Assembly: GCF_022898935.1 (NCBI RefSeq)
Contig: NZ_JALIRP010000003.1
Span: 248,001-312,000 of the forward strand
Direction of reading: 5' to 3'
Origin: Paenibacillus mangrovi
Lineage (GTDB): Bacteria; Bacillota; Bacilli; Paenibacillales; Paenibacillaceae
DNA: 64,000 nt
Below, piece by piece: positions 30,991-40,452 of the stretch (position 1 is its first letter; every line of letters starts with the position of its first letter). Under the pieces are notes generated by a model, which saw only the letters and a program-made list of their open reading frames with translations, did not search any database and had not been told where the DNA came from. The position numbers were made by a program, and so were the translations under genes.

Positions 30991-32094
30991 TCACATCCCG
31001 TACGGAATCAGCGTGGTGATGCTGAAACCGTTGGTTCCATCGGCAATAACAGTCCCGTTCACGGCCGCAGTCCGCTCCTCCATCCCGATCAGGCCAAGTC
31101 CTTTGACGATCTTCAGGGAGCCTTTTCCGTTATCGGATACGACCGCTTTAATGAACCGGTTCAGCACCCTGAGTTCCACATGAACGGCCGAACCCCCGGA
31201 ATATTTGGCGCTGTTGGTCAGCGCTTCGGTGACATTTTCATAAATGATTTTCCATTGGAGCGGCGTGACAATCTCCATGTTCCCTTCATGAACGACCGAG
31301 GTCATCAGGCCTGTTTTGCCCCCAAAAGCCTCCACGGCTGTTTTAAGCCGGCTGAGTCCCAGCTGTTCCACCGGCGGCTTATTGCTTTTCAGCGTGACCC
31401 GGATTTCCTCGATGGCATCCTTCGAGATGCCGATGGCATTCTGCAGCAGACTCTCCGCGGTTGCTGGGTCGCTGCTTAGGAGACGTTTGGATGCTTCCAT
31501 CTGAATCAGAGCGCCGGTCATGGCATGCCCGATTCCGTCATGAATTTCCTGAGTGAGGCGGTTCCGCTCCTCCAGCTTGACCATATAGGCGGAAGCCTTG
31601 GCAAAATCCTCGTTGTCATTCAAGCTTTTGGCCAGCTTCTGCAGGTCCTTGCGCATCTGCTCGATCTCGTCCTCCTGCTTATTCACCCTCCCCATATAAT
31701 GCCTGACCATCACATAGTTGAAAAAGCTCAGCAAGGCCATAAAGATATACAGCATCATCATGGTATCCCGGAGAAACAGGGCTGGAATCATGGCGGCGAT
31801 CAGCGCATAACCATTTTTACGGTGATAAAAGGAGGCCAGCTCATAACAGCTGAACGGCAGCAGCAGCGTAAAATACGGATGGTAGATCGAGCAGACGGCC
31901 AAATATAGAATAATGATCAGAATGATCGCCTTTTTGGCCGCTTTTTTTAGTACAATATGCAGAACCAGATTGAGTGCCAAATAGATCAAAAAAAAGAGAA
32001 CCAGCCACGGGTCCGCCGCAGCCGTCGTAAAATAGGAAGCAATCATGACAAAAAGCAGCATGATCGTCTTATTGCCGACAGTCCATAAATCCAT
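30991..32094 (-). CDS. lnrJ: Membrane sensor kinase, LnrJ-like (DesK/LiaS class)
   Basis: 367 residues. Five or six closely spaced N-terminal helices with very short loops (residues 1-130) form an intramembrane-sensing input domain. A coiled-coil then leads to the HisKA_3 motif RLTQEIHDGIGHAMTGAL with its phosphoacceptor histidine. The HATPase_c part shows NVTEALTNSAKYS and DNGKGS. Such kinases sense membrane perturbation. The gene lies 22 bases downstream of its partner regulator gene. Confidence 0.8.
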   Translation of the reverse strand: MDLWTVGNKTIMLLFVMIASYFTTAAADPWLVLFFLIYLALNLVLHIVLKKAAKKAIILIIILYLAVCSIYHPYFTLLLPFSCYELASFYHRKNGYALIAAMIPALFLRDTMMMLYIFMALLSFFNYVMVRHYMGRVNKQEDEIEQMRKDLQKLAKSLNDNEDFAKASAYMVKLEERNRLTQEIHDGIGHAMTGALIQMEASKRLLSSDPATAESLLQNAIGISKDAIEEIRVTLKSNKPPVEQLGLSRLKTAVEAFGGKTGLMTSVVHEGNMEIVTPLQWKIIYENVTEALTNSAKYSGGSAVHVELRVLNRFIKAVVSDNGKGSLKIVKGLGLIGMEERTAAVNGTVIADGTNGFSITTLIPYGM

Positions 32095-32116
32095 GCGCAG
32101 TCACGTTCCTTCCGCC

Positions 32117-32797
32117 TTAACGGGTTTTGCCCGTCAGATAATAGATCGCAATCTGCGTCCGGTGCGAAAGCGCCGTTTTATTCAAAATGGATGTAATGTA
32201 ATTCGCCGTCGTCCCTTCGGAAATGAACAGCTCCTTGGAGATTTCCTTGTTGGACAGCCCCTGCGCGATCAGCGACATGACTCCCAGCTCCCGTTCCGTA
32301 AATTGGCTGCGGTCAAAGGGGCATGCCTCCTTGGAATCGTCTGAATTTTTGGGAGTCATGGTAGGAGGCTCCTGGCTCCCGGTTACCTGAGACTTTAGCT
32401 TATCCAGCACCACGTCCTGCAGGACGCTGTGCCCGTTATGTACGCTTTTAATCGCATCGCGGATGCGCTCCGGATCATTGTTCTTGAGCAAGTAGCCCTT
32501 CGCACCGAACCGGATCGCGTCTAGAATATACTCATCATCATCAAACGTCGTGAGAATCAGCGGCTTGGTCGCCGTCTGCTCATGGATCAGCCTCGTGGCC
32601 TCCACGCCGTTCATATTGGGCATCCTGACATCCAGCAGAGCGACATCCACTTCATGCGTCCGGCAGTACTCAACAGCCTCCTGACCATCGCCCACCGTAG
32701 CCAGCACGTCAAATTCACCGAATGTATTCAAAATAATTTTCATCCCTTCCCGGATGAAGGAATTGTCATCAGCAATCAACACACGAATCTTCATCAT
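32117..32797 (-). CDS. lnrK: LuxR/NarL-family response regulator, LnrK-like
   Basis: 226 residues. Receiver: VLIADDNSFIREGM with phosphoacceptor Asp in VALLDVRMPNMNG and Lys in KGYLLKN. The C-terminal GerE helix-turn-helix reads FTERELGVMSLIAQGLSNKEISKELFISEGTTANYITSIL. In the lnr system the regulator activates the ABC genes. The ATG at 32794 has better spacing to the GGGGG site than 32797; either changes only one residue. Confidence 0.82.
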   Translation of the reverse strand: MMKIRVLIADDNSFIREGMKIILNTFGEFDVLATVGDGQEAVEYCRTHEVDVALLDVRMPNMNGVEATRLIHEQTATKPLILTTFDDDEYILDAIRFGAKGYLLKNNDPERIRDAIKSVHNGHSVLQDVVLDKLKSQVTGSQEPPTMTPKNSDDSKEACPFDRSQFTERELGVMSLIAQGLSNKEISKELFISEGTTANYITSILNKTALSHRTQIAIYYLTGKTR

Positions 32798-32818
32798 ACG
32801 CCCCCTTTTGGTCCTTAT

Positions 32819-33325
32819 TCAGCTCAACCTGAGCTCATAAACGGACTCTTCCTGTGCTGTATCTTCGAACCACTCCGTCCCTGCGTATACGAAGCCGATC
32901 TTTTTAAGAATCTTGTGGGAATCCATGTTATTCGGGTCAACTGAAGCGTGAATACGCTTTACGCTGCCGTTCTCCCTGGCGAGCTCCAGGCAGGCCTTCG
33001 CGGCTTCCGTCGCATACCCTTTTCCCCAGCTGGATTTGGCAAAATGATATATCAGTTCAACCTCCTGCAGCTCCCCGGTCACATTAAAGCCGCAGGCTCC
33101 GATCACATCTCCTGTCTCCTTCTCGACAACGGCATAGACGGATATGCCTTTTGCCTCATGGCAGTCGCGGTAACACTTAAGAGTCATGGGCAGCTTATCG
33201 TGCAAAGTGGCACCGAGGCAGTAACGCATCACTTCCTCATCTCCCCAAAACCTCTTGGCCGCTTCTGCATCCGAGTCCTGAAATGCCCGCAGCAGGATGC
33301 GCTTCGTTTCAACTAGAGCTTTCAT
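32819..33325 (-). CDS. GNAT-family N-acetyltransferase (RimJ/RimL type)
   Basis: About 168 residues; ATG at 33325 with GAGGAGG eight bases upstream. The acetyl-CoA motif is seen in AKSSWGKGYATEAAKACLELA (pattern Q/RxxGxA variant), with IHASVDPNNMDSHKILKKIGFVYAGT typical of the RimJ/RimL group, which acetylates protein N-termini, amines or antibiotics. It ends 21 bases before the response-regulator gene on the same strand and may be cotranscribed with the resistance module. Substrate unknown. Confidence 0.85.
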   Translation of the reverse strand: MKALVETKRILLRAFQDSDAEAAKRFWGDEEVMRYCLGATLHDKLPMTLKCYRDCHEAKGISVYAVVEKETGDVIGACGFNVTGELQEVELIYHFAKSSWGKGYATEAAKACLELARENGSVKRIHASVDPNNMDSHKILKKIGFVYAGTEWFEDTAQEESVYELRLS

Positions 33326-33424
33326 ATACTTTCCTCCTCTGAAAGGGCCAGAGACTCTTAGCCCCATCCCTCATGAACCCTATTGTAACCGAAGGATGGA
33401 TTTTACTGGAATAGCTAATCACGC

Positions 33425-33467
33425 AAAAAAGGTACAGCCTGCATTTGAAAATGCGACAGCTGTACCT
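33425..33467 (-). terminator. Terminator after maltodextrin permease genes
   Basis: On the minus strand, GGTACAGC and GCTGTACC pair around an inner GCATTT/AAATGC hairpin, followed by six T. It lies just after the mdxG-like stop. The outer stem resembles that of the leader terminator at 25674-25723. Confidence 0.8.
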
Positions 33468-33485
33468 TATTGTCATCTATGCGAT

Positions 33486-34331
33486 TTAGCCCTTGCTGGC
33501 TCCGGACGTCAATCCGTCCACGAGCAGACGCTGCAGGAAAACGAACAGTATTGTAATCGGCACTGCAATCAGAACCGACCCTGCGGCAAACGCCGTAAAG
33601 TTCGTGTTCTGATTCGTCGCGACCATATCGTATAAGCCGACCGCGAGCGTCCAGTTTTCTTTTGTCCGCAGCACCAGCCTTGCAAAAATATAGTCCACCC
33701 ATGGACCGACAAATTGGGTCAGCGCCATATAGGTGAGCATCGGCTTCGACAACGGCAGAATGATTCGCGTGAAAATCATCCAGTTGCTCGCACCGTCGAT
33801 TTTGGCCGCTTCATCCAGCGTGCGCGGTATCGTATCCAGGAAGCCCTTCGCAATAAATGTCCCTCCGAGAGGAGCGCCGGCCGCATATACAATGATGAGC
33901 GCCAGATGCGTGTCGAGCAAATGCCATTCCTTCAGGAGCAGATAGATGGCGATCATACTCATGAAGCCTGGGAACATCCCGAGAATCAGCACCGTCGAAA
34001 GGGCGGTTTTTCGCCCCCGGAAGCGGAAACGGGAAACAGCATAACTTGTCAGCAGGGTTAGGAATACCCCGATAATCATGGAACATACAGCAATCTTCAA
34101 TGTATTCAGGTACCACTGGCCGAACAGAATACTTTGCGAATGAAACAGTTCGCGATAATGCTCCAAAGTAAAGCTTTCCGGAATCAGCGTTTTACTGTAC
34201 AGTGATTTCCCGGGCCGGAATGAGCCGAGAACGACCCAAAGCGCAGGGTAAATCGCGCCGATGGATAGGATAATCAAGACCAGATAGCTCAGGCCCAGCC
34301 GGATACCTCTTCTCGCTTTGCGTCCGCTCAT
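33486..34331 (-). CDS. mdxG: Maltodextrin ABC transporter permease, MalG type
   Basis: 281 residues with six helices and the EAA loop PRTLDEAAKIDGASNWMIFTRIILPLSKPML. It starts ATG at 34331, overlapping the mdxF-like stop by four bases (ATGA). It is the second membrane subunit of a maltose/maltodextrin importer encoded with the binding protein at 35741-37063. No ATPase gene is present; in B. subtilis MsmX serves this role. Confidence 0.9.
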   Translation of the reverse strand: MSGRKARRGIRLGLSYLVLIILSIGAIYPALWVVLGSFRPGKSLYSKTLIPESFTLEHYRELFHSQSILFGQWYLNTLKIAVCSMIIGVFLTLLTSYAVSRFRFRGRKTALSTVLILGMFPGFMSMIAIYLLLKEWHLLDTHLALIIVYAAGAPLGGTFIAKGFLDTIPRTLDEAAKIDGASNWMIFTRIILPLSKPMLTYMALTQFVGPWVDYIFARLVLRTKENWTLAVGLYDMVATNQNTNFTAFAAGSVLIAVPITILFVFLQRLLVDGLTSGASKG

Positions 34332-35629
34332 TGGATCATGTCCTCCTCTTTAAATGACTTAGTCCGCCGGTAATTGTAGATGGAGAACGAGGCGACAATC
34401 AGGAAAATGATGATGCCGACAGCCGAAGCCATATTGTATTTGTTCTGATCCAGCGTCAGTTTGTACAGCCAGGTCACGAGCAGGTCCGTCGCGCCGGCAT
34501 ACTGGTAGTCCCCTACCACCGGGTTACCATTCGTCAGCAGATAAATGGCGTTAAAGTTGTTGATGTTGCCCGCAAACTGCATGATCAGCGTAGGAGCCGT
34601 CGAGAAAAGCACCATCGGCAGCGTAACGATCCGGAATTTCTGATAACCGCTGGCGCCGTCGATCTCAGCCGCTTCATACATATCTTTCGGAATCGTAGTC
34701 AGGATCCCCATAATCAAAATCATGGAAACCGGGATACCTACCCACATATTCACGATAATAACCGTTACCTTCGCCCAGAATGGGTCCGTCAACCAAGGTA
34801 GGCCAGCGAGGCCAAAATAGCTGAAATATTGATTGATCGGGCCGAACTGGCCGTTAAACATATTTTTCATCACAAGAAGAGAGATCAGCTGCGGAATCGC
34901 ATAAGGAATAACCAGGATTGTCCGCCACAGACCTTTGAATTTGATGCCCTGCTGATTAATCAGGAGAGCTACCAGCAGTCCGCCCAAATAAGTGGTCGCC
35001 GTGGACAGAACAGCCCAGATAATAGTCCAGGTCAGGACACCGAAAAAGGTATGACTCCATGTCTTAAGAGTCAAGAGATCTCTGAACGTCTGAAATCCAA
35101 CCCAGTCGACGAGTTTTGCCGGAGGAATATGATTAGGTGCCGAGTAGTTCGTAAATGCCAGCATGATCATAAACAGGATCGGCATAATGGTAAAGAACAG
35201 AATCCCCATGGTTGGCAGAGTCAAGAAAGATTGCGCAAATTTATAGTCCAGAACATAACGGACCGATTGTTTGAAATTGTTCGGCGTTTTGCCGTTTTCC
35301 CGGTCTCGTGCCGTTCTGTTGGCATCCCGGATGTTCATGATATACATGAGTATAAACAAAGCCAGAAATAAGAGTGTAATCAAGCTTTGGACCAAGATAA
35401 AAATGGAGTGGTCCCCTTCAATCCACTTACCCTTGACCAATGTCCGGGGTGCATCTCCAAGTGTGACGATCCCCCACAAAGCTCTACCCAAATTGCCGCT
35501 GAAATAAAAAATGCCCCAAGCCTCGACAAGCAGGAAAATGATGCCTTTGATGAACTGGCGATTATATATTTGTCCAAGTCCCATGCTTAAAATCGACAGG
35601 ATCGTTGCCTTGCTGCGGTGCCCTTGCAT
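34328..35629 (-). CDS. mdxF: Maltodextrin ABC transporter permease, MalF type
   Basis: 433 residues, longer than ordinary CUT1 permeases because of extra N-terminal helices (ILSILSMGLGQIYNRQFIKGIIFLLVEAWGIFYF) and an intracellular segment, as in the MdxF/GanP branch. The EAA loop is PKDMYEAAEIDGASGYQKFRIVTLPMV. The ATG at 35629 has GGAGAGGG just upstream. It lies 111 bases after the binding-protein gene. Confidence 0.9.
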   Translation of the reverse strand: MQGHRSKATILSILSMGLGQIYNRQFIKGIIFLLVEAWGIFYFSGNLGRALWGIVTLGDAPRTLVKGKWIEGDHSIFILVQSLITLLFLALFILMYIMNIRDANRTARDRENGKTPNNFKQSVRYVLDYKFAQSFLTLPTMGILFFTIMPILFMIMLAFTNYSAPNHIPPAKLVDWVGFQTFRDLLTLKTWSHTFFGVLTWTIIWAVLSTATTYLGGLLVALLINQQGIKFKGLWRTILVIPYAIPQLISLLVMKNMFNGQFGPINQYFSYFGLAGLPWLTDPFWAKVTVIIVNMWVGIPVSMILIMGILTTIPKDMYEAAEIDGASGYQKFRIVTLPMVLFSTAPTLIMQFAGNINNFNAIYLLTNGNPVVGDYQYAGATDLLVTWLYKLTLDQNKYNMASAVGIIIFLIVASFSIYNYRRTKSFKEEDMIQ

Positions 35630-35740
35630 CAGCCCTCTCCCCTCCCTGAAGGTTATACAATCTTACGTCTTAAGGAGAATCACCCGCCGCTCACCGAGCG
35701 GCGGGTGGATTCATCATTGCCTTATATGCATCAGCTATGA

Positions 35741-37063
35741 TTACTTTGTTGCGCCGTTGTTCAAATCTTTGATTTGCTGCGCGGCTTTATCCATAGCTGT
35801 TTTCGGATCAACGTTGTTATCCCAAATTTCTGGAAGCGCTGCGTTCACAGGGCTCCATACGTTGCCCATTTCAGGAATGGAAGGCATAGGCTGAGAGTTT
35901 TTGGCTTGTTCTGCAAATGCGGATACATAAGGGTCGCTCTTGATTTGATCGGATTCCAGAGCTTCCTTGTTGGTAGGAATGGAGCCGACTTTTTCATTCA
36001 GCAGCAGCTGGGCATCTTTAGTGGATGCAAATTCAGCGAACAATTGGGCTGCATTCGGATATTTTGTAAACGAGTTGACATACCAAGCTTTGATACCGGA
36101 GAAGGAAATGGCTGGTTTGCCTCCGATGGACGGAATTGGCGCGATGCCAAGGTTGTCGCCGAGTGCTTTTTTGTAGCCGCCAAGCTCCCACGGACCGTTG
36201 ATATCCATAGCCACGTCGCCAGAGTTAAACAAGCTGCGTTTGATATCCGGATTGATATCTCCGCTCTTCACAGGGAGAATGGATTTCAGCTGTTGATATA
36301 CTTTCAAGCTTTCCAATGCTCCGGGGGAATTGATGCCGATATCGTCTTTATCGGTACCGTTCTTGCCGAAAATGTATCCGCCAGTCGTTGCAATGAACGG
36401 ATAGTTGAAGTACATGTTGCCTGTTTCCCACATGATGGCATATTTTTTCTTGGCGTTATCTGTAAATGTTTTGCCGAAAGCGATGACATCGTCAAACGAT
36501 TTTGGCGCTTCTTTTAGAATGGATTTATTGTAGTACAAGGCATACGTTTCAGCCGCTCTCGGATATCCGTACAGCGTACCGTCGAAGGTTACGCCTTGAA
36601 TGGATGCCTCGGTATTGTTTTTGATCGTTTCATCCTTAAATGTATCGTTCGCAAGCAGAAGACCTGCTTCTACGGCTCTGCCCAGATTATCATGCGGGAA
36701 GATGACAACGTCTGCGGCAAGTCCGGAAGGTCCATCCTGGGACAGCTTCGTCACTTGATCCGTAGGGGATACTTCTTCGATTTTGACCGGAATATTGTAT
36801 TTTGCAGTGAATTGTTTCGCGATTTCGTCTGTGAACGCTCTTTCATCCTTACTTTCCCAAACGACCAGCTGCGCTCCGTCTTCAGGCTTCAAGCCCTCTG
36901 TCGTTGCCGCAGCATCCTTGTTATCAGCAGCCGGTGCTGGTGTCTCCGTTTTGGTGTCAGTTGGTGCCGGCTCTTCGGCTGTCTTATTAGAGCTGCCGCA
37001 TGCTGTAATGGAGAATGCCATGGTCAGCGTTGCAGCCAATGCCATAACCTGTTTCATTTTCAT
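35741..37063 (-). CDS. mdxE: Maltodextrin-binding lipoprotein
   Basis: About 440 residues; ATG at 37063 (MKMKQVMALAATL) with GAGAGGGG ten bases upstream. The signal peptide ends with lipobox SITAC-G, followed by an acidic Thr/Pro-rich linker. The mature part has VWESKDERAFTDEIAKQF, KYNIPVKIEEV, GNMYFNYPFIATTGGY and DINGPWELGGYKKALGDNLGIAP, close to MalE/MdxE. It binds maltodextrins outside the cell. The promoter region contains a MalR-like operator abutting a TATAAT box. Confidence 0.92.
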   Translation of the reverse strand: MKMKQVMALAATLTMAFSITACGSSNKTAEEPAPTDTKTETPAPAADNKDAAATTEGLKPEDGAQLVVWESKDERAFTDEIAKQFTAKYNIPVKIEEVSPTDQVTKLSQDGPSGLAADVVIFPHDNLGRAVEAGLLLANDTFKDETIKNNTEASIQGVTFDGTLYGYPRAAETYALYYNKSILKEAPKSFDDVIAFGKTFTDNAKKKYAIMWETGNMYFNYPFIATTGGYIFGKNGTDKDDIGINSPGALESLKVYQQLKSILPVKSGDINPDIKRSLFNSGDVAMDINGPWELGGYKKALGDNLGIAPIPSIGGKPAISFSGIKAWYVNSFTKYPNAAQLFAEFASTKDAQLLLNEKVGSIPTNKEALESDQIKSDPYVSAFAEQAKNSQPMPSIPEMGNVWSPVNAALPEIWDNNVDPKTAMDKAAQQIKDLNNGATK

Positions 37064-37343
37064 TTCGAAATAACCCCTCTCCAAAATATATACTTATACG
37101 TTCACTGATTATAGCGCAAACGATTTCACAAAAAGGATGACTGATCTATTTTGTATGTATATAGACCGTATCTTAAAATTTCTCTTGTTAAGTAAGCGCT
37201 TTAATCATGCGTTTATCATACACAACGCTTATTATTTTGTAAAAACGTTTGCACACTGTATTTTCAGCCATTTCCCCCGGTTTTATGGATCTTACCCATC
37301 CATATCTCCAAATATCACAATGTTTCTCTGTTTTTCACCCGAT
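37064..37343 (-). promoter_or_regulatory. Regulatory region of maltodextrin importer operon
   Basis: A -10 box TATAAT (37108-37113, minus strand) directly adjoins GCGCAAACGATTTCAC (37114-37129), which fits a LacI-family operator covering the promoter. A second operator-like sequence AAAACGTTTGCAC is at 37242-37254. A CcpA cre-like TAAGCGCTTTA lies at 37193-37203. No good -35 is visible, suggesting activation or weak basal transcription. The region also contains the end of the amylase transcription unit. Confidence 0.6.
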
Positions 37344-39077
37344 TTACTGGATAACGGTGGTGGAATAAGCTGGAATAGTTACAATTTTTTCGTGCAGTGA
37401 TGCGCTTCCGCTGCTGGTTCTGATCATTTTGCCGAAGGAGGACAGCTCAGCGGTATCGAGAGGGATACCCTGCGTCTGACTGGACAAATTGTGCAACACA
37501 AGCACAGTTTGCTGTGCACTTCTGCGCATGAAAGAAACAATTGCCGGATTTTTAGTATCCACGCTTTTCATATCTCCATCCCGGAGTGCAGGCAGCTCGT
37601 TTCTCCAGCCGATCAGCATCCGGTATGCCGACAGCAAAGAATTCTCTTGCCCTTCTTGAGTTTCAACATTGGCATCCGCTTGATTCGCACCGCTGACCGC
37701 TCGCTTTTCCCAGGTGGTTTCCCCTTTGCCCTCGCCGCTTCCGGTCCATGCAAATGGTTCTCGGATATGCTCATCGGGCTTCACACCCTGCATGCCGATT
37801 TCTTCACCGTAATAAATAAACGGATTCCCCGGAAGCGTCAGCAGCAGTGCCGCAGCCATTTTAGCATGGTTCGTGTCATTGCCGAGCTGGCTCATCACCC
37901 GATCCTGATCATGGTTGGTCAAAAAGATGGCATCCACGAACTTGCCCCTCGATTTGTCCATGTAAAACTGATTGGTGCGTTCCAGCGTAAAGCCCAGATT
38001 ATTGTCCTTCTCCTGTTTGACCGCACTGATGATGTTGTCCGCCAGATTGAAGTCGAATGCGGAATCAAAAGCGCCGTCCACATAGGGGGCGATTGCCGCC
38101 GCCGATTTCTCCCATACCTCGCCCACCATATAGGCATCCTTGTTCACGGTATTCATGATGCTGCGGAATTCCTGCCACCAGGCCGCGTTTTTGGCTGTCG
38201 TTGCCGTGCCGCGGTCGCTTTGCAGATTTTCGTAGATATGCTTGGCTCCGTCCACACGGAAGCCATCGACCTCAAGCTTCAGCCAAAATTGGCCGACATC
38301 CTCTATTTCCTTCCGGACCTCCGGATTATCGTAATTGAGATCAGGCATCCCTTCCCAGAACGTGCCAAGGTAATGGGTGCCTCCGCGTTCAAACCACGGA
38401 TTGCCGCTTCCGGCGGCGCTGGTTCCAGTCGGACTTTTCCCCTGATCTTCTGCCCATACGTACCAATCACGGTACTCGCTGTTTTTATTTTGGCTGGCTT
38501 CGATGAACCATGGATGCTTCACGCTGGTGTGATTGACCACAAGATCCATAATGACTTTGATTCCCCGCTTGTGGGCTTCCTCCACCAGCTTTTTCATATC
38601 ATCCAGTGTTCCGTATTCCGGATTGATATTCCGGTAGTCGGTAATATCATAGCCGTGATAGCTTGGCGAAGGATTGACCGGCATCAGCCAGATGCCGCCT
38701 ACGCCCAAGTCGTCATGCGTATCCGGATTGCCGTCATTGAGATAATCTAGCTTATCCGTTAATCCCTTGAGATCGCCGATCCCGTCACCGTTTGAATCAT
38801 AAAAGGACCGGACAAACACCTCGTAATAAACCGCCCCGGGCTGCTCATGAATCGCATCAGCTTGCGCCGTTTTTTCCTGACCAGATGGAGCTCCCGTTTT
38901 CCCCTGCGATTGGCCTGAAGACTGTGTCTGATTTACATCTGTGCCCGCCTGTTTTTCGCCGGGTCCAGCTGTGTTTTCGCTGCTGCAGCCTGCAACTAAG
39001 GAGCTTGTTAATAGGGCCGCGGTTACGCTTATCCCAAAAAGCTTAATTGCGGTCTTTCCTGATTTTCTATGCTTCAT
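37344..39077 (-). CDS. Surface lipoprotein alpha-amylase (GH13)
   Basis: About 577 residues. MKHRKSGKTAIKLFGISVTAALL with lipobox LVAGC gives a membrane-anchored extracellular enzyme, followed by a Gln/Ser/Gly-rich linker. GH13 regions: MDLVVNHTS, catalytic Asp276 (GFRVDGAKH), Glu320 (MVGEVWE) and Asp390 (LTNHDQDR). It would hydrolyse starch to maltodextrins for MdxEFG. Start choice between 39077 and 39089 is uncertain; the site GGGAGG abuts 39089, so 39077 is preferred. Its promoter carries a MalR-like operator, linking it to the importer. Confidence 0.9.
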   Translation of the reverse strand: MKHRKSGKTAIKLFGISVTAALLTSSLVAGCSSENTAGPGEKQAGTDVNQTQSSGQSQGKTGAPSGQEKTAQADAIHEQPGAVYYEVFVRSFYDSNGDGIGDLKGLTDKLDYLNDGNPDTHDDLGVGGIWLMPVNPSPSYHGYDITDYRNINPEYGTLDDMKKLVEEAHKRGIKVIMDLVVNHTSVKHPWFIEASQNKNSEYRDWYVWAEDQGKSPTGTSAAGSGNPWFERGGTHYLGTFWEGMPDLNYDNPEVRKEIEDVGQFWLKLEVDGFRVDGAKHIYENLQSDRGTATTAKNAAWWQEFRSIMNTVNKDAYMVGEVWEKSAAAIAPYVDGAFDSAFDFNLADNIISAVKQEKDNNLGFTLERTNQFYMDKSRGKFVDAIFLTNHDQDRVMSQLGNDTNHAKMAAALLLTLPGNPFIYYGEEIGMQGVKPDEHIREPFAWTGSGEGKGETTWEKRAVSGANQADANVETQEGQENSLLSAYRMLIGWRNELPALRDGDMKSVDTKNPAIVSFMRRSAQQTVLVLHNLSSQTQGIPLDTAELSSFGKMIRTSSGSASLHEKIVTIPAYSTTVIQ

Positions 39078-39405
39078 TCCCCATGCCATCCTCCCTCTTT
39101 GATACCTATCGGTGTTCCTTACTAGGCAGAATACGCTGTATAAAAACGATTGCGCAACCACTTTTTTCTTAAAATTTACTAACTTCCGCATCCCCTGCCA
39201 TTTTTCGTATAAATTTTTTGGCCCATGAGGAACCTTATTTACAAGCCCAAGGCTTTGGATTAAGATAGCAAGTGTAAAAATCAGCATATTTTACCGATGT
39301 ATATTTCCAGAAGACACACCCCGTTTAGCGAATGTTTTCTTATATCCGGTGATCTGATGCTCTTTAGTCTAACAAGGAACGCAAACGGTTCCACAGGAGG
39401 TCACA
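39078..39405. promoter_or_regulatory. Divergent control region between amylase and malR genes
   Basis: This 328-base gap has no gene. For the leftward amylase gene, a -10-like TATACA lies beside AAAACGATTGCGCAACC (39143-39159). For the rightward regulator gene, GCAAACGGTTCCAC (39381-39394) lies only 11 bases before the start and overlaps its ribosome binding region, consistent with autorepression. Both share the CAAACG(n)TT(n)CAC pattern of the other sites. Confidence 0.55.
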
Positions 39406-40452
39406 ATGTCTGTAACGATAAAAGATGTCGCCAAAAAAGCGGGCGTTTCCCCCTCCACCGTGTCCCGTGTGCTGTCGAACAACACCAGAATCAGCCGAGA
39501 AACGTCCCAGAAGGTACGGGATGTGATGGAGGAGCTCGGATATCATCCGAACATTATGGCTAAAAGCCTTGTCTCGCGGACCACGGAAAGCATTTGCGTG
39601 ATTCTGCCGAAGCCGGCTGAAGAGCTGTTTCTGAATATGTTCTTCATGGAGCTGATCCGTGGTATCGTCACCCAGGCCAACCGGTCCGGATACGATGTTC
39701 TGATCAGTTCAGGCGGAAGCGAGCAGGAGGAAGTTGAAGCGGTATCACGCCTGCTGAAGGGAAAGCGGGTCGACGGAGCCATACTGCTGTACTCCCGCAA
39801 GGATGATCAGGTGGTTGAATTTTTGGAAAATAATCAGTTCCCGTTCGTCCTCATCGGACGCAGCGAAAAGTTCCCGAATATTCTGTCCGTGGATAATGAC
39901 AATGTCCAGGCATCCTACGATGCCACCAAGCATCTCATCTCGCTCGGCCATCAACGCATCGGCTTTGTGAGCGGACCGCCGAACCATATTGTGTCGCGTG
40001 ACCGCTTGAAGGGTTATGCTGCTGCGCTGGAGGAAGCAGGACTTGAAATGCGCAAGGAATGGATCGTCGAAGGCGAGTTTTTGCAGGAAAGCGGCTACCG
40101 TGCCATGTCCTTTTTCATGAATCTTCCGGAGCGCCCGACCGCTCTCGTCGTCGTGGATGATCTGGTGTCCCTCGGCGTTTTGCGCGGACTTCATGAGCTG
40201 GGCTACAAAGTTCCTGAGGATTTATGCATTGTCAGCTTCAACAATCTATCGATCGCCGAGCTGTCGACACCGCCTGTCACGAGCATTGATATCGGCATTT
40301 ATAATTTGGGATACACCGCGTCGCAGGCCTTGATTCAATCCATTCAGCACGACGGGGAAAAACAGTTCCAGCAACGTCATATCATCCCCCATCGTCTGGT
40401 CATTCGTGAATCATCGATCTACACGCCGCCCAAGTCTTCTTCACCGCAGTAA
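39406..40452 (+). CDS. malR: LacI-family regulator of maltose/maltodextrin genes (MalR-like)
   Basis: 348 residues; ATG preceded by AGGAGG. The N-terminal HTH and hinge are VTIKDVAKKAGVSPSTVSRVLSNN and GYHPNIMAKSLVSRTT. The periplasmic-binding-protein-like effector domain follows (ICVILPKPAEELF, LISSGGSEQEEVEAV, VVDDLVSLGVL). LacI members beside MdxEFG, amylase, pgmB and maltose phosphorylase are normally MalR repressors relieved by maltose or maltodextrin. Matching operator-like sequences lie before the importer, amylase, malR itself and pgmB. It is transcribed toward pgmB. Confidence 0.85.
   Translation: MSVTIKDVAKKAGVSPSTVSRVLSNNTRISRETSQKVRDVMEELGYHPNIMAKSLVSRTTESICVILPKPAEELFLNMFFMELIRGIVTQANRSGYDVLISSGGSEQEEVEAVSRLLKGKRVDGAILLYSRKDDQVVEFLENNQFPFVLIGRSEKFPNILSVDNDNVQASYDATKHLISLGHQRIGFVSGPPNHIVSRDRLKGYAAALEEAGLEMRKEWIVEGEFLQESGYRAMSFFMNLPERPTALVVVDDLVSLGVLRGLHELGYKVPEDLCIVSFNNLSIAELSTPPVTSIDIGIYNLGYTASQALIQSIQHDGEKQFQQRHIIPHRLVIRESSIYTPPKSSSPQ

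Noticed and set aside
37491..38750. 419-codon open frame on the plus strand
   Set aside because: Antisense shadow of the lipoprotein alpha-amylase gene; no start signal or recognisable family.
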